A stretch of 64,000 nucleotides of DNA from Leptospira ainlahdjerensis (GCF_016919175.1 NZ_JAFFPU010000033.1:97309-161308); one strand, 5' to 3'; numbered from the stretch's first letter, positions 32,937 through 53,129 are shown. A program made the numbers and translations. The notes: generated by a model not told the origin, from the sequence alone.

Positions 32937-33222
32937 TCTGGAATGGGATTGCCTTTGGCGAAAAAAATCTAAGAGTATACGTGAATTGAAAACCTTTTTT
33001 CATTTCAAAGAGAAGAATTCTACCGGAAGCACCTTTCGATCCAAAGATATTCCCGCTTTGGATCGAAAAATTCTTGAACCTGAGACCAAAAACCTCTAGC
33101 ATACGGTTATCTCCCGAAAGTCCTTCGGCCACGAGGGAGAAATCCCTCCGAGAATTCCTAAAGTAACAGACGTTTTTCTTTTCGGAATTTCGAAGGAATG
33201 AGGCGAAAGATCTGGAGATGCT

Positions 33223-33663
33223 ATGTACGTAAAACAAATCCTTGCAAAAAAAGACAGAAAGCTCCTTTCCGTAGAACCCGAAACTTCTGTAATGGACGCG
33301 GTCAAATTTATGACCAAATACGATATCGGATCTGTGATGATTTTGGGAGAAGGAAAACTAAAGGGCATTTTTACGGAAAGGGACGTTCTTCATCTTTCCG
33401 CGGAACTGGGATTGGATTTTTTTAAAAAATCGGTTTCCGAAGTAATGTCCACTTCCCTGACCACGATGTCTCCGGAAGGCGACGTGGATGAACTTCTTTC
33501 CATCATGCTCAACAAAAGAATTCGTCACATGCCTATTTTAGAAGACGGCATTTTGATCGGAATTGTTTCGATCGGAGACGCCGTAAAAGCGAAGATTGAA
33601 AAGACCGAAGAGGAAAATAAGAATCTAAAACAGTATATGTACAACGAAAACGGCTTTATCTGA
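33223..33663 (+). CDS. Two-CBS-domain protein
   Basis: 146 residues made of a tandem CBS pair: LSVEPETSVMDAVKFM...DIGSVMIL...KGIFTERDVL and MSTSLTTMSPEGDVDELLSIM...RHMPILEDGILIGIVSIGDAV. CBS pairs bind adenine nucleotides and act as energy-sensing modules. No fused effector domain. GGAG precedes the ATG by five bases. Confidence 0.92.
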   Translation: MYVKQILAKKDRKLLSVEPETSVMDAVKFMTKYDIGSVMILGEGKLKGIFTERDVLHLSAELGLDFFKKSVSEVMSTSLTTMSPEGDVDELLSIMLNKRIRHMPILEDGILIGIVSIGDAVKAKIEKTEEENKNLKQYMYNENGFI

Positions 33664-33735
33664 TCCAATTCTCTCTTTTTTTCTCTTTTTTCAGATTGCA
33701 GGAAACAAACGCCGGGTCATAGTAGAAGTAGAAAT

Positions 33736-33939
33736 ATGAAACTGATTCTTTTCATTCTGATGACCTATCTGGTGTATCGTTTTCTTTCGCGCTTTTTTAC
33801 AAACCCGAAAGAGAATTCCTCTTCCACACAATGGAAGACGTTTTATACGAACGTTCCCCCTTCTTCCCAACCTCCCCGCGAAAAAGATATTTCCGAAAAG
33901 GCAAGAGTGATCGACTCCGCTTCCCTCAACGAAAAATGA
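33736..33939 (+). CDS. Small single-helix membrane protein
   Basis: 67 residues: membrane helix at 2-20 (KLILFILMTYLVYRFLSRFF) and a polar tail. Its stop overlaps the next gene's ATG as ATGA, which supports that it is real and coupled to the downstream lipoprotein. No family recognised. Confidence 0.62.
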   Translation: MKLILFILMTYLVYRFLSRFFTNPKENSSSTQWKTFYTNVPPSSQPPREKDISEKARVIDSASLNEK

Positions 33940-34436
33940 AATTCTCCCCTTTGTATTTAAGAATTTTTGGTCTTCTTTTCGCCCTTCTCGTTTCGACTTC
34001 GTGTTTTAAACCCACCGGAGATTTTGGATGGGCAGTGTTAGACGAAGAAAAGTTCAACGTCCTCGAAAAGAAAATTATGACCGTGGGAGAATACACGATC
34101 ACGAGGGAGAATCTGATTTTCCCGGACGATAAAACTATTCACTACATCTATCGATTCTCCAGAGCCGTTCCGGAAACCGCTGAAACCTATGTGAGTTTAA
34201 GTCGATTTCAATTGGGATACAACGAACTCGACGTTCTTCGCAAAAGACCGAATCCGATTTCAAAAACGATCGAAGGATCGTTCCAAGGGCTGACACCCGG
34301 AAAGTATCTTTTGAAAGTCGCGTATGAAGGAGACGTGATCGACGAGGTGGAATTTTTGGTAAGAACTCCGAAGGGTTCTTTCAGCGAAGAAGCTTCTTCG
34401 CAATCCGATGACGATATCGAAAAAGCGATGAAGTAA
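33936..34436 (+). CDS. Lipoprotein of unknown function
   Basis: 166 residues from ATG 33936, overlapping the previous stop. Signal peptide with Cys23 in LVSTSC, a good lipobox. The body is beta-rich (MTVGEYTITRENLIFPDD; GLTPGKYLLKVAYEGDVIDEVEFLV), possibly an immunoglobulin-like fold. A longer in-frame start at 33831 would lie inside the upstream gene. Convergent with the next gene, whose stop is 2 bases away. Confidence 0.75.
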   Translation: MKFSPLYLRIFGLLFALLVSTSCFKPTGDFGWAVLDEEKFNVLEKKIMTVGEYTITRENLIFPDDKTIHYIYRFSRAVPETAETYVSLSRFQLGYNELDVLRKRPNPISKTIEGSFQGLTPGKYLLKVAYEGDVIDEVEFLVRTPKGSFSEEASSQSDDDIEKAMK

Positions 34437-34437
34437 T

Positions 34438-36844
<2,407 letters not shown>

Positions 36845-36849
36845 GATTT

Positions 36850-37590
<741 letters not shown>

Positions 37591-37688
37591 ACCGAGTATA
37601 TCGGTCGATTCGGAAATGGGCTTAACAGTCCTATGATGTCTCTAGCTTGATTCCGGGAATTCCCGGAGAAGGAAGGAGGATCTACGGA

Positions 37689-37781
<93 letters not shown>

Positions 37782-37814
37782 TCAGAACTCCTTAGATTTC
37801 CTCATGTCAGAAAA

Positions 37815-38872
<1,058 letters not shown>

Positions 38873-38876
<4 letters not shown>

Positions 38877-39753
38877 TCTACCTCTTTGGGTCTTTTTACT
38901 GCGCCGTTCTTTTTCTTTTTAGAAGTCGGGATTTCTCCCAAGATCATTTCCGACGGAAGAAGAATCACTTCCACGTGATCGGATAAGGTTTCATAGAGAA
39001 CGAATTCTTTCATGTCCGGATTTTTCGTTACGAAGTCTTTCGTTTTTTCCAGACGTTTTAGGAGCGCGCTTGTTTTGGCGTCCTCTTCGATCTTGAGAGC
39101 TTCTGCTTTTCCGAGCGCCGCTACGAGCTCAAGTTTTCTTTGTAAGAGAAGATTTTGATTTCGATAAATTCCGTTGATCAGAGCGGCGTCCGGAACGTGT
39201 AGATCCAGAATTCTTAGACTCAGAGTTTTGATCGTCTTTTCTTCCCCAAGGAGATCGACGGCCAGATTGTTTCGGGTATAATTTTCGAGATTGTTTTTGA
39301 GAAGAGCGGGATTGTTTAGAGATTCTTCGATCTTCTTGCGAAGAATAGAATGTAATAATTTACTAATATAGTTGCTTATCTTTTCGTCTTGAATCCCGGC
39401 GGTTTCCAAAAACTCGGGCGCGCGTTGAGAATCGAGGGAATATTTGACTTCGAGTTTGATCTTGATCTTTCCTTCGGAGGAAGATTCGGGGAAAAGCCCC
39501 GAAGAAAGATCCACGCTTAGATTTGCATTCGCTACCCTGGAAGAAATTGGAAAACGAAGGACCTGAAATTTCCAGGGAAGAATCGCCTTCCATTCAAAGA
39601 CGTATCCCGGTCCGCCCGTATATTCTAAGATTTCCTCGGAACCGTCGACAACGAGAAGCGCATCCCCCTCTTTGAGGGGGATCAGACAAAAATAGAGAAG
39701 AGTTGCAAATAGTCCCGGAATGAGAATCCAGAACAGTTTCATCCAAAATCGCA

Positions 39754-39754
<1 letters not shown>
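38873..39754 (-). CDS. SPFH/band-7-like membrane protein
   Basis: 293 residues: an N-terminal membrane helix ([19 protein letters not shown]), then a band-7-like domain ([36 protein letters not shown]) and a helical region ([23 protein letters not shown]) typical of HflK/HflC and prohibitins. It follows hfq by no gap (its ATG at 39754 touches the hfq stop), in the position hflK-hflC occupy in miaA-hfq operons of Proteobacteria. I infer a protease-regulating or membrane-scaffold role. Confidence 0.78.
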
Positions 39755-40911
<1,157 letters not shown>

Positions 40912-40921
40912 GAAAGAAAGA

Positions 40922-41389
40922 TTACTCTTCGGTTTCTTCCGCCTCTTCCTCTTCTTCCAAAGCCTCTTCGAGAGGTTCTTCGACGAATTCCAAATCCTCG
41001 TCTTCGGCGATTGCATCGTCGTCGATGATTTCTTCCTCTTCGACCACTCTCGGACGAACAGTTCGAGTACGGGTTACCGGACGTTTGTTTTGATCGGCCC
41101 CACATTTAGGACAGATCTTTTCTTCTTTATTGAGATCGTAAAATTTCGTGGAACAAGTATGGCAGGTCCATTTTTTTCCAAGGGGATTGAGAGCTACGCC
41201 CTTGGACCCCGAGGCCTTTTTAGTTCCTGCGGCTTTGGACGCCGGACTCGAAAGAGCCTTTTTGATAATTTCTTCTTTCTTCTTTGTCGAAGCAGAAGCT
41301 TTTTTGGGCGCGGCTTTCTTAGCCGGTGCCTTTTTTTTAGCCGCGGCCGAGACAGTTTTTTTGGAAGTAGTCTTCTTACTGGTTGCCAT
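40922..41389 (-). CDS. FYDLN-type zinc-ribbon protein with histone-like N-terminus and acidic tail
   Basis: 155 residues from ATG 41389 (the open frame begins at 41428). Residues 1-65 are Lys/Ala/Ser rich ([20 protein letters not shown]), like the tail of the H1-like protein at 17698. Then [22 protein letters not shown], a four-Cys zinc ribbon with the FYDLN sequence of TIGR02300, and an acidic tail ([19 protein letters not shown]). A charge-segregated architecture suggesting nucleic-acid or protein bridging; function unknown. Confidence 0.85.
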   Translation of the reverse strand: MATSKKTTSKKTVSAAAKKKAPAKKAAPKKASASTKKKEEIIKKALSSPASKAAGTKKASGSKGVALNPLGKKWTCHTCSTKFYDLNKEEKICPKCGADQNKRPVTRTRTVRPRVVEEEEIIDDDAIAEDEDLEFVEEPLEEALEEEEEAEETEE

Positions 41390-41428
41390 CGGAATTGACC
41401 ATGCTCTGCGAGAGGTATTCACGTTCAA

Positions 41429-41851
41429 GCAGAAATATTATTATTCTCCGTCCAAGAGAGAAATCTTCTTTGTCCACAAATCGCTCCATTCTCAAGAGGA
41501 AACCGTCGGAGGTACGACTCATCGTGAAACTTCGCGCGCCCCACCCTGACTTTGGGTGGAGGGGTGGGTGGTGGAAGTTTCGGAGGACTTTCCTCTATCA
41601 CAAAATCGTAATTTTGCAAGCAAAAGTCTTCCTGTAGGAACTCCTCAAAACGTCTCTCGAAAGTATTTCCCTTTCCTTCTTATTCTTCATTGGCGGGCAA
41701 GAATCTGCCAACTCGGACGGGGCGCAACCCTAACCGATTTGTAGGAGAAATGCAAGGAAAGAATCCTCTGAAACTCGGTTTTTTTTCAATTCCCAGAATG
41801 AAACCGAATCCACTTTTTAGCAAAAGAGCCCCTTTCTTTTAGGAGAATCCG
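41429..41851. other. Gene-free stretch with intergenic repeat copy B
   Basis: About 420 bp between divergent genes. Besides the repeat (41503-41644) it has a second GTAGGAG box near 41742 and ends in the pdxJ ribosome site AGGAG. Confidence 0.7.
41503..41644 (+). repeat. Intergenic repeat family, copy B
   Basis: GTCGGAGGTACGAC box, CGCGCGCCCCACCC...GGGTGGAGGGGTGGGTGG, ACTTTCCTCTATCACAAAAT, ATTTTGCAAGCAAAAG, ending in GTAGGAACTCC. Confidence 0.9.
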
Positions 41852-42604
41852 TTGAAAACCAAGCTGAGCGTAAATATCAATAAAATCGCGACTCTGCGAA
41901 ATTCCCGAGGTGGAAATATTCCCGATCTCATCCATTTTGCAGAATTGATTCTCAAAGCGGGAGCGGAGGGAATCACGGTCCATCCCCGGGAAGACCAAAG
42001 ACATATCCGAAAAGACGACGTCTTCTCCCTTAAGGAATTTCTCACCGACTACAATCGAAAAAACAAAACCTCGATCGAATACAATATCGAAGGAGAACCT
42101 TCTTCCCGTTTTATCGAATTGGTCCTCGCGGCAAAACCGGATCAGGCGACCTTAGTCCCCGTGACTCCGGGAGAAATCACATCCGATCACGGATTTGATT
42201 TTCAAAAGGACTTGGATACTATTCAAGAATATTCTAAAATTCTAAAAAAGGAAGGAATCCGCACCGCCCTCTTTGTGGAAACCGATCTGGAGAATCTAAA
42301 ACTCGCCTCTCTTTCCGGAGCCGACCGCGTGGAATTTTACACAGGTCCTTTTGCGGAAGCCTTCGATCGTTCTCCCGAAGAAGGAAAAAAATCCTTTGAA
42401 ACGTTGTATGTTCCCGCGGCAAAAGAAATTCTTTTGCAAAAGATGGGAATCAACGCGGGACACGATCTGGATCAGAACAATCTTTTCCTCTTTTCAAAAC
42501 TCCCCGGTCTTCTGGAAGTTTCGATCGGGCATCGCCTGATTTCCTACGCTCTGGAAGTTGGAATCGAAAAAAGCGTCAAGGAGTATCTTCGAGCTCTTTT
42601 GTGA
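41852..42604 (+). CDS. pdxJ: Pyridoxine 5'-phosphate synthase
   Basis: 250-residue TIM-barrel enzyme that joins 3-amino-2-oxopropyl phosphate with 1-deoxyxylulose 5-phosphate to make PNP (vitamin B6). [38 protein letters not shown] (active-site His/Arg), [17 protein letters not shown], and [12 protein letters not shown] are PdxJ signatures. TTG start with AGGAG upstream. It converges on the next gene, with overlapping 3' ends of 29 bases. Confidence 0.95.
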   Translation: MKTKLSVNINKIATLRNSRGGNIPDLIHFAELILKAGAEGITVHPREDQRHIRKDDVFSLKEFLTDYNRKNKTSIEYNIEGEPSSRFIELVLAAKPDQATLVPVTPGEITSDHGFDFQKDLDTIQEYSKILKKEGIRTALFVETDLENLKLASLSGADRVEFYTGPFAEAFDRSPEEGKKSFETLYVPAAKEILLQKMGINAGHDLDQNNLFLFSKLPGLLEVSIGHRLISYALEVGIEKSVKEYLRALL

Positions 42605-43556
42605 GTTCTCGAAATCCTTCGAATGTAGGATCTCCTTGGATTAGATAGAATGCCGCTTTTTTGAGATGAAGCGCGAGATATTTCGAATTCGGATTTTTTT
42701 GTGAGATCGTTTCCAAAGTTGTTTTGAACTTTTTTAGTTGTTCGATCGCCTTGGGTTTGTTTTTCGATCTCACGGATTGACGAAATTCTTTCCAGACCTT
42801 TGTGACTTCTTGGTTCGGATTCTGCGTCTTTTCCAGAGTTTGTTTTCGCACCACCCCGGTCACGTCCCAGACTTCCTTATACGGATGGGAATTTTCCAGA
42901 AATTTATAATATTCTTTCGTATAACTCACCGCATTCGGTTTGAGATTGAGAAGGGAAGCCGATTCTCCCACACATTCCGAAAAAATTCCTTTTTTGAGAG
43001 ATTCTTTTCCGATCTCTTTCATTTCGGCGAGAACCATCAGATCCGCGAGGGTTTCATTCTTCTTTCCCTCTTTGCAGTTTTTGATCGCTCGGAAATATCT
43101 TTTTTCCACTTCGTCGATCGCAAGCGCTTCCCCTTGTTCCAACTCCAGATAATACGCGGATTGAAACACCTGGTCTCGATAGAGTGTGTCCTCAGGCTCC
43201 GCCTTTCTCGCACGAAGTGCGTATTCCAAAGCGTCCGGATAATTTTTGGTGGATGCAAAAAGTACGGAGAGATTGTAACAAGAAAGGGCTCGATCGGGTC
43301 TTAGAGAACGACAGCTCGATTTTAAAAGTTTGATCGCGGATTCTCTTTCTTCGGGGGTTCCGTAAAATTCTAAAATCGCCTGTTCTTGTATCATTTCGAG
43401 CGCGAATCTTCCCGAGCCGGGGAAAGAAACCGTCGAACAAGAGAATGCGAATTGTAAAATCAAGAGAAGGAAGACTGAACTTCCGCCCCAAAGGGATTGA
43501 CACTTTGAGATTTGAATAGAGAATGAACCGAAAATTTCCTGAAATCTGAGGGACAC
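42576..43556 (-). CDS. TPR-type lipoprotein
   Basis: 326 residues from GTG 43556, chosen because the divergent protease gene starts at 43561; an ATG at 43700 would run inside that gene. Lipobox at Cys40 (ILQFAFSC) after a long n-region. The mature part is helical with tetratricopeptide-like repeats ([30 protein letters not shown]). The 3' end overlaps pdxJ by 29 bases. Start is uncertain; lipidation and repeat fold are inferred. Confidence 0.7.
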   Translation of the reverse strand: MSLRFQEIFGSFSIQISKCQSLWGGSSVFLLLILQFAFSCSTVSFPGSGRFALEMIQEQAILEFYGTPEERESAIKLLKSSCRSLRPDRALSCYNLSVLFASTKNYPDALEYALRARKAEPEDTLYRDQVFQSAYYLELEQGEALAIDEVEKRYFRAIKNCKEGKKNETLADLMVLAEMKEIGKESLKKGIFSECVGESASLLNLKPNAVSYTKEYYKFLENSHPYKEVWDVTGVVRKQTLEKTQNPNQEVTKVWKEFRQSVRSKNKPKAIEQLKKFKTTLETISQKNPNSKYLALHLKKAAFYLIQGDPTFEGFRELTKELEDTP

Positions 43557-43560
43557 GAGT

Positions 43561-45378
<1,818 letters not shown>

Positions 45379-45379
45379 T

Positions 45380-46978
45380 ATGCCCCGTATCAAAACGGAC
45401 TTTTTAGTCCTAGGGAGCGGAATCACAGGCCTTTTCGCCGCGCTGAAACTGGCTCCCTTCGGCTCCGTCATTATCGTAACCAAAAAATCGGACTACGAAT
45501 CCAATACAAACTACGCGCAGGGCGGAATCGCTTCCGTCTTTGCAGAAGGTGATAAACTTTCGGACCACGTCGCTGACACTCTGGAAGCGGGAGCCTGGCT
45601 CTGCGACCCGGCGGCGGTTCAAGTCCTCGTGGAAGAAGGCCCTCCTCTCGTAAAAGAACTCTTAAACTACGGCGTCCCATTCAATCTGGAAGCATCCGGA
45701 AAGTTCGACCTTTCCCGGGAAGGCGGACACGGTAAAAATCGGATCGTACACGCGCACGACAGAACCGGAAGGGAAATCGAAAAAACACTCCTAAAAGTGG
45801 TAAAATCAAATCCGAATATTCAAATTTTAGAATATCATACTCTCGTAGATCTGATCACTCCCCACCATCTAAAACAAAAAGGACTCGTTTGTTACGGAGC
45901 CTACGTGCTTTCCAATCAAAGCGGAGAGGTGTTTCCGATTCTCGCGAAAGAAACGATTCTTGCGACCGGAGGCGCCGGACAGGTTTATTCGCATACGACC
46001 AATCCGAAGATCGCAACCGGAGACGGGGTCGCATCCGCTTACAGAGCCGGAGCGCTCATTAAGAATATGGAATTCTATCAGTTCCATCCGACCGCCCTCT
46101 ATCACGAAGACGGAGATTCTTTTTTGATTTCGGAAGCCGTTCGAGGAAAGGGCGGGATTCTTCTTTCCTTGGATAAAGAACCGTTTATGAAACGTTATCA
46201 TCCAATGGCGGATCTGGCGCCAAGAGACGTAGTCGCGCGCGCGATCGACTCCGAGATGAAAAAACGGGGAGAAGAACACGTCTGGTTGGACATCACCCAC
46301 CTTCCTTCCACGGAAATCCGAGAATCCTTTCCTTCGATCTATGAAAAGTGTAAAGAACTCGGAATCGATATCACCACCGATCTGATCCCGGTCGTTCCTG
46401 TGGCTCACTTTCTTTGTGGAGGCGTCGCCTCGGATTTGGAGGGAAAAACCACGATCGCCAATCTTTCGACGGCGGGAGAAACGGCTTGTACGGGAGTTCA
46501 CGGAGGAAATCGCCTCGCATCCAACAGTCTTTTGGAATGTCTCGTGTTCTCCAATCGGATCGCAAAAAGAATCCAAAAACAAAAACCGGAATTCACTTCT
46601 TCTCACGATCGGATTCCTTCCTGGAACAAAGAAGGCATGGTCAACACGGAAGAATGGGTTTTGATCTCACACGACTTAAACGAAATCAAAAGTACGATGA
46701 GCAACTATGTGGGAATCGTTCGTTCCAATCTGCGACTCGAAAGGGCCAAAAGAAGAATGGACTTGATCTACGAAGAAGTAAAAGACTACTACAACCGGAC
46801 GGTGATCACAAATCCTCTGATAGAACTTAGAAATTTAGTGATCGTAGCGGAACTCATCATTCGTTCTGCTCTTTCGCGAAAAGAAAGTAGAGGTTTGCAT
46901 TTTACCACGGATTACTCCGAAAATAGAAATCCATCGCGTATCGATACGGAAATTCGAAACGACAAGGTTCCTCTTTAA
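45380..46978 (+). CDS. nadB: L-aspartate oxidase
   Basis: 532 residues, FAD enzyme oxidising aspartate to iminoaspartate in NAD synthesis. [17 protein letters not shown] (FAD fold), [29 protein letters not shown] (active site), [39 protein letters not shown] and [12 protein letters not shown] are characteristic of NadB and distinguish it from succinate dehydrogenase. nadA and nadC are not next to it. Follows the protease gene with no gap. Confidence 0.95.
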   Translation: MPRIKTDFLVLGSGITGLFAALKLAPFGSVIIVTKKSDYESNTNYAQGGIASVFAEGDKLSDHVADTLEAGAWLCDPAAVQVLVEEGPPLVKELLNYGVPFNLEASGKFDLSREGGHGKNRIVHAHDRTGREIEKTLLKVVKSNPNIQILEYHTLVDLITPHHLKQKGLVCYGAYVLSNQSGEVFPILAKETILATGGAGQVYSHTTNPKIATGDGVASAYRAGALIKNMEFYQFHPTALYHEDGDSFLISEAVRGKGGILLSLDKEPFMKRYHPMADLAPRDVVARAIDSEMKKRGEEHVWLDITHLPSTEIRESFPSIYEKCKELGIDITTDLIPVVPVAHFLCGGVASDLEGKTTIANLSTAGETACTGVHGGNRLASNSLLECLVFSNRIAKRIQKQKPEFTSSHDRIPSWNKEGMVNTEEWVLISHDLNEIKSTMSNYVGIVRSNLRLERAKRRMDLIYEEVKDYYNRTVITNPLIELRNLVIVAELIIRSALSRKESRGLHFTTDYSENRNPSRIDTEIRNDKVPL

Positions 46979-47503
46979 AAATTGAAGCAAAACGTGTTTT
47001 TTTGGGAATCGCTTCACCATTGGAAATGGAGAATTTTGTAGGAAGTTTTGTCCCTAACCCTCAGGACAATAGAAGAACGACTCCTAAAAAAGTAGCGATC
47101 AGCCGGTCACTAAGCCGAGGCCTCTTTTAAAAATCCCTGTGGGAACTCCTCCAATCGGCCTCTGCTTTTCTCCCGAGTTTTGCAAACGAGGTTTTCAAGA
47201 TAAAACGCAAACTCTCGGAGCGGATCGGGATCGGAACCAAACTTCTTTCGGCTTGCAAATCCATCGTAAGGGAGTCTTTGATGGGAACGAGAGAGCCGTT
47301 TAAGCTCCTCTGAGAAGTTCCAAGTTCCCCAAAAAATGATCACCCGTTTTTTTAGAAGAAAACGGATTTTTGAGAGTAAACGGAGAAGAAGATTGGGTCA
47401 TCTGTAAAAGTCGTTTTTTTGTCCACAAAAGAACACAAAAAGAATCAGAATTCTCACAAAGAAAGAAACATCATAAAATTTGTATATTCTAAGATTTGAA
47501 TTC
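46979..47503. other. About 520 bp without a confident gene
   Basis: Contains a GTGGGAACTCC box at 47139-47149. A 77-codon minus-strand frame (47110-47343) runs into that box, has no recognised domain and is not called. Confidence 0.55.
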
Positions 47504-49024
47504 TTAAAAAACGTGACTGAAGTTTACGAATAGCTGTTTATCTTCTTTCGAGACCGCGTAGTCGATCATGATGATCGTCGCCTGATTCCAGGCGATCCGT
47601 AAACCCAGACCTTGGGAATATTTGTAGTCCTTGAACCCGGCCTTATGTTCGTCGTTCCAAACCCGACCGAAATCCCAGAATGGAACCAAGTTCAGAGCGA
47701 AATATTCTCCTCCTGCCGAAAAATCGAAAAACTTCCATCGGACTTCTACGGTTCCAAATCCCATCGCTCTTCCCACGAATCGATCCTGTTTGTAACCGCG
47801 CAATGTTCTCAGACCTCCTAAACCAGAGACCGGATTTTCGGTTCCCCATAGGTTTCTATATTCAAAAAACGGAACGTCTCCGTCCGAAACTCCGAAACCG
47901 AAACGGGAAGCCAAGACGAGTTTTTCAAACGTTTTTGGAAAAGGGCTATAGAAGAATTTTGCATGACCGAAATATTTCTGAAAATCGAAGTTAGAACCGA
48001 TAGTCTTTGTCGCTTTCTCATACGTCGCTTCTAAGAACACTCCGGAATTAGGGTCCGGTTCAAAATCCCTCGTATCGTAGACAAGACCGACTTTTGCGGT
48101 ATTCACATAACCGCCGTTATATCCTAAAATTTTTCCGGCTTCGGAGTCTTCGGTCAATTTTGTCTTTGCATTCGGAACTTCTCCCGAATTGCTCAGAGGA
48201 GTTCCTTCAAAAATCGGATCCACGGCTTTTACGAATTTTCCGTCATATGAATGCACGATATTATTCGAAAAACGAAAACCGGCGACGAGCCTGACCGTTC
48301 CGTGAAAATAGGAACGTTCAGAACTGAAATTCAACTGCGGAGTTTGAATCGTATAACGGTTGTACATACGATCCGTCACGTTGAAGGCCGAACCCGCAGG
48401 GACTCCCGAATACGTCCGCCCTCCGAGTTCAATCGGATCTCCGGGACCACCCGGTCTTTGATACAGAAAGGTCGATTCTTGCGCGTTATACTGCGCGTTG
48501 TTTACCTGCGGAGCTCCGGGCTGGTTTCTTTCCTGATAACTCAAAGGTTTGAGCGTCGATTCACCAACTCCGAAATAAAGCGTCGTAGGAGTGATGGTAA
48601 GGAGTGCATCCGCGCGCAATCTCCACTGAGTATTTGCGATATAAGGCATATCCAAACTCAGTTGATGATACTGTGCGTTCTTTGTAGTATTAAAATATTG
48701 AGCGAAAAAACGAAGCCGATAAGGAGTGTATTCGAAAAAAGGATCCGTCTTTTTTCCGTTGTTATAACCGTAAACCCGAACCCCGTAGCCGATTCCTTCG
48801 TTCGGATCCGAATTGATCAGAGGAAGACCGGTCGGATACCAGCCTTCTTTTTTGTTTTCCAAATCCTTCCTACACATCTGCTTGACCCTATCGATTCGAA
48901 AGGGAAGATCCTTTCTTTCCTCCGGTTTCTCACAACCGGTAAAATTTTCCTGTGAAAAAACCTCGGAACCAAAAAAGGTTAGAGCGGAAAGGATCAAAAT
49001 GGCAAGGAGGATTTTCGTTTTCAT
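47504..49024 (-). CDS. Omp85/BamA-like outer-membrane beta-barrel, paralogue 1
   Basis: 506 residues with a signal peptide ([19 protein letters not shown]). The N-terminal part lacks clear POTRA domains; the C-terminal region forms a 16-strand-type barrel as judged by alternating strands and the surface-antigen signature ([20 protein letters not shown]), ending in a terminal Phe (VNFSHVF) suited to BAM recognition. It shares about half its sequence with the gene at 49865. Probably a surface-exposed D15-type protein; the partner or cargo is unknown. Confidence 0.88.
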   Translation of the reverse strand: MKTKILLAILILSALTFFGSEVFSQENFTGCEKPEERKDLPFRIDRVKQMCRKDLENKKEGWYPTGLPLINSDPNEGIGYGVRVYGYNNGKKTDPFFEYTPYRLRFFAQYFNTTKNAQYHQLSLDMPYIANTQWRLRADALLTITPTTLYFGVGESTLKPLSYQERNQPGAPQVNNAQYNAQESTFLYQRPGGPGDPIELGGRTYSGVPAGSAFNVTDRMYNRYTIQTPQLNFSSERSYFHGTVRLVAGFRFSNNIVHSYDGKFVKAVDPIFEGTPLSNSGEVPNAKTKLTEDSEAGKILGYNGGYVNTAKVGLVYDTRDFEPDPNSGVFLEATYEKATKTIGSNFDFQKYFGHAKFFYSPFPKTFEKLVLASRFGFGVSDGDVPFFEYRNLWGTENPVSGLGGLRTLRGYKQDRFVGRAMGFGTVEVRWKFFDFSAGGEYFALNLVPFWDFGRVWNDEHKAGFKDYKYSQGLGLRIAWNQATIIMIDYAVSKEDKQLFVNFSHVF

Positions 49025-49173
49025 CGTATAACACCAAAAAGATTACGAATTTCTAACCAACCCTTTTCGATTGTCAAACTGAATATGAGAATTTACTCAC
49101 ATTAAAGATTTATGGAAATGAAAACTTCTCCCGAGCTTTCGATGCGGCTCGGGAGAAAGAAGTTTCGGAAGGA

Positions 49174-49857
49174 TTAAGGAAGATTCCTTACACAACGAAC
49201 AAAGTATCTGCTAGTTTTTGAGAAAGAGGTCTCTTCTCCGAAACGAGAGGTTGCAAAATTTACGGCTCGAGCCGTATCTACGGTGCTTTCGTTCGCCCAA
49301 GAACTCCAATAAAAATCCTCAACCGTGTTTGGAAATTTAACAAGAAGTGAGTTCAAACTTCCGGATAAAGTCAGAGCTTTCAATTCGATCAGAGAAGGAA
49401 GTCTCCAATTCGAATATCCACCCGTACGATCCTGGCTGCAGGAGGTAAACGCTTCACTGGTCCCGGTAAATCCGGGAGTTTGTCCTACCAGAACGGGAGG
49501 AAGTGAGATCGTATTACAATCGTTCAAGTTGAGAGAACAATACTGCAACAACGTCGCTCCGTATCTTCCGATCACGGTGGAACTATTATTGATTCCTTCA
49601 CAGTCATAGGTGCCGTTTGAGCCTACTCTGAGCACCTGCCCCTGAGAACAGATTTTCCACATGAGTCCGGACATCGAGTTGGTTACCGTTCCGGATGCGG
49701 GGTCCGCCGCATAAGGACTAAAAAATAACATCCCCGCGAGAAGCACATTCGCGTCCTCGTTGATAAAACCCAGAGTTGTATCGTCCAGTTTTTCTTCACA
49801 ATTGGCAAAGAATGAAAGTGCAATACTGAGTATTAGAATATTCTTATATTTTTTCAT
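49174..49857 (-). CDS. DUF1566 lipoprotein
   Basis: 227 residues. Signal with Cys20 in FFANC (loose lipobox). DUF1566 signature at the start ([11 protein letters not shown]) and end ([34 protein letters not shown]), a C-type-lectin-like fold in collagen- or host-binding adhesins. Lies between two paralogous barrels, 7 bases after one, so it may be a surface adhesin displayed with them (inference). Confidence 0.88.
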   Translation of the reverse strand: MKKYKNILILSIALSFFANCEEKLDDTTLGFINEDANVLLAGMLFFSPYAADPASGTVTNSMSGLMWKICSQGQVLRVGSNGTYDCEGINNSSTVIGRYGATLLQYCSLNLNDCNTISLPPVLVGQTPGFTGTSEAFTSCSQDRTGGYSNWRLPSLIELKALTLSGSLNSLLVKFPNTVEDFYWSSWANESTVDTARAVNFATSRFGEETSFSKTSRYFVRCVRNLP

Positions 49858-49864
49858 GATTTCC

Positions 49865-51421
<1,557 letters not shown>

Positions 51422-51562
51422 GGAGTTCCTGTTTCTATATTTCAGATCAAAACGGAAACTGTTCACGCGCATACTGTCAATAGGATTTTTCCAAGAATTT
51501 GGAAATACGTTCGTAAATCTTAGGTCTCAGAGGAGCTTTTTATAACATTTGGTATAATATGT

Positions 51563-52324
51563 TCAACGGATCAACACAGGCCGAGGACGTTTTGATTTTT
51601 TTGGAATCTTCGGATTGGATTGTATGGAATTCAACTTTGCAGATGCTTTCCCCTTAGCTTTTGAATAACGTCGATTAGCTCGAATGAATTCTTTAGGATT
51701 GAGATATCCGCTCTGCTCCCTTCCATAACCGCCGCCTGTGGGAAGAAAAAAATTGTTGCGGAGTTCGAAATGAAGATGGGGTCCATAACGACGATTTGCG
51801 TCTCCGATTTTTCCGATGCGCGCGCCCTTTCGAATCCGATCTCCTTTTTTCACGGACATCATAGAAAGATGAGCGTAGAGAGAGTTGATCCATCTTCCGT
51901 CGGGAAGACGATGTGTAACAAGAATCACATTCCCCCAACCCGGCCCTTCTTCTCTGGCAAACTTGACAACTCCGTGGGAAACTGAATAGACAGGATCTCC
52001 ATAGTCGTTTCTACCGACTGCGTTCCAATCCTCACCAAGATGAAAATTCTTTCCAAAAGGTTGTTTGTCCACATAACCCTTTGCATTCGGCGCTCCGACC
52101 GGAAAATCGAATCCGTCGGATATATAATCGGGATGTTTTGAGAAGAATTTTTCCGCTTCGTCCAAAGTAAGTTCTTCTTGAGAAGGAGAAGCCCAAAGGT
52201 GATCTTTTTTATTTTCAAAACAAGAAAATGAAAAAACAAAAATAAAAATTCCGAATTGTATCCTTCGGTAACTTTTGATTCTAATCAAGGTACAAAATCG
52301 CATGACTAAAAAGCGAGGTTTCAA
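51563..52324 (-). CDS. M23 (LytM-type) peptidase lipoprotein
   Basis: 253 residues. Lipobox candidate Cys35 (FVFSFSC). LytM zinc-site motifs FHLGEDWNAVG (His-x3-Asp) and GPHLHFEL (HxH), with the usual AHLSMMSVKKGDRIRKG between. Cleaves peptidoglycan cross-bridges or activates amidases. ATG 52303 is an alternative start. Basic C-terminal tail (IPKKSKRPRP). Confidence 0.9.
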   Translation of the reverse strand: MKPRFLVMRFCTLIRIKSYRRIQFGIFIFVFSFSCFENKKDHLWASPSQEELTLDEAEKFFSKHPDYISDGFDFPVGAPNAKGYVDKQPFGKNFHLGEDWNAVGRNDYGDPVYSVSHGVVKFAREEGPGWGNVILVTHRLPDGRWINSLYAHLSMMSVKKGDRIRKGARIGKIGDANRRYGPHLHFELRNNFFLPTGGGYGREQSGYLNPKEFIRANRRYSKAKGKASAKLNSIQSNPKIPKKSKRPRPVLIR

Positions 52325-52445
52325 TTCTTTCTTTGGAAATCAAGCCTTCTTGTTTGTTTGGGTTCGAAAGAAGAAGCGGACCGGTCGTCCGCAAATCATT
52401 TTTTAAACGATTGATTCTTCCGGTTAAAAAAGAATCAGAATGGAT

Positions 52446-53129
52446 TTATTTTTTTTGTCTCCACTTCAGTGCATTTTCTTTCTTCCAACTTCGGTAACCC
52501 AACAAACGCGCCGTAGGCGCGACTACAAAAGCCAAAACTTTTTGCACCGGAATCGGAGGAGAAGCCAAATACGTATCTCCATAGAAGTCCGTTACCAACA
52601 TCGCTTGTAAGAAGAATTCGAGATCCGTCCTCGGCTTTTGTTTTTCCGTCAAAAAACCGTGAAACTGGGTAATGAATAAGGCCCAAAGAGCGGGAGGATT
52701 TACCCGAACGATTCCCACAAATATTCTACCCTCTCGATTGAACGGCTGATGCACAAAACCTTTCGGCACGGTATGAGATTGTCCCGGTCCCAATTTGATT
52801 TCGACTCCATCGATCATCAAAGTCAAAATGCCTTGTTTTACCGTAAAGGTTTCGTCGTAATGAGGATGGATATGCGGCTCGGGAATGGCCCCACCCGGTT
52901 CGAGATATAACTCGACTTCCGCATAAGCTCCGTTTGTTTCCTTTTCCGTCTTTAAGACGATATAACGTTCTTTGGCAAAGCGATTCTCCATTGTGTCTCC
53001 GACGATCGGATAAACATCAGAGATCGCGGAGGGCTCCGGAAACACGTAACGATGGAGCAGATGACCCAAAAGCACATAGGTGATAAGACCGATGCCGATC
53101 GAATAGATGAATTTTAGAAACTTCTTCAA
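52446..53129 (-). CDS. Cupin-domain membrane protein
   Basis: 227 residues. An N-terminal helix (FIYSIGIGLITYVLLGHLL), then a cupin barrel: EPHIHPHYDETFTVKQG (the metal-binding H-x-H-x3-E motif) and HTVPKGFVHQPFN (second His). C-terminal helical part with LAFVVAPTARLLGYRSW. Divergent cupins of this size are common and their substrates cannot be told from the sequence. The 14-bp hairpin at 53277-53308 lies in its promoter region. Confidence 0.82.
   Translation of the reverse strand: MKKFLKFIYSIGIGLITYVLLGHLLHRYVFPEPSAISDVYPIVGDTMENRFAKERYIVLKTEKETNGAYAEVELYLEPGGAIPEPHIHPHYDETFTVKQGILTLMIDGVEIKLGPGQSHTVPKGFVHQPFNREGRIFVGIVRVNPPALWALFITQFHGFLTEKQKPRTDLEFFLQAMLVTDFYGDTYLASPPIPVQKVLAFVVAPTARLLGYRSWKKENALKWRQKK

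Noticed and set aside
47110..47343. 77-codon minus-strand frame after nadB
   Set aside because: Runs through a GTGGGAACTCC box and has no domain or ribosome site I can see.
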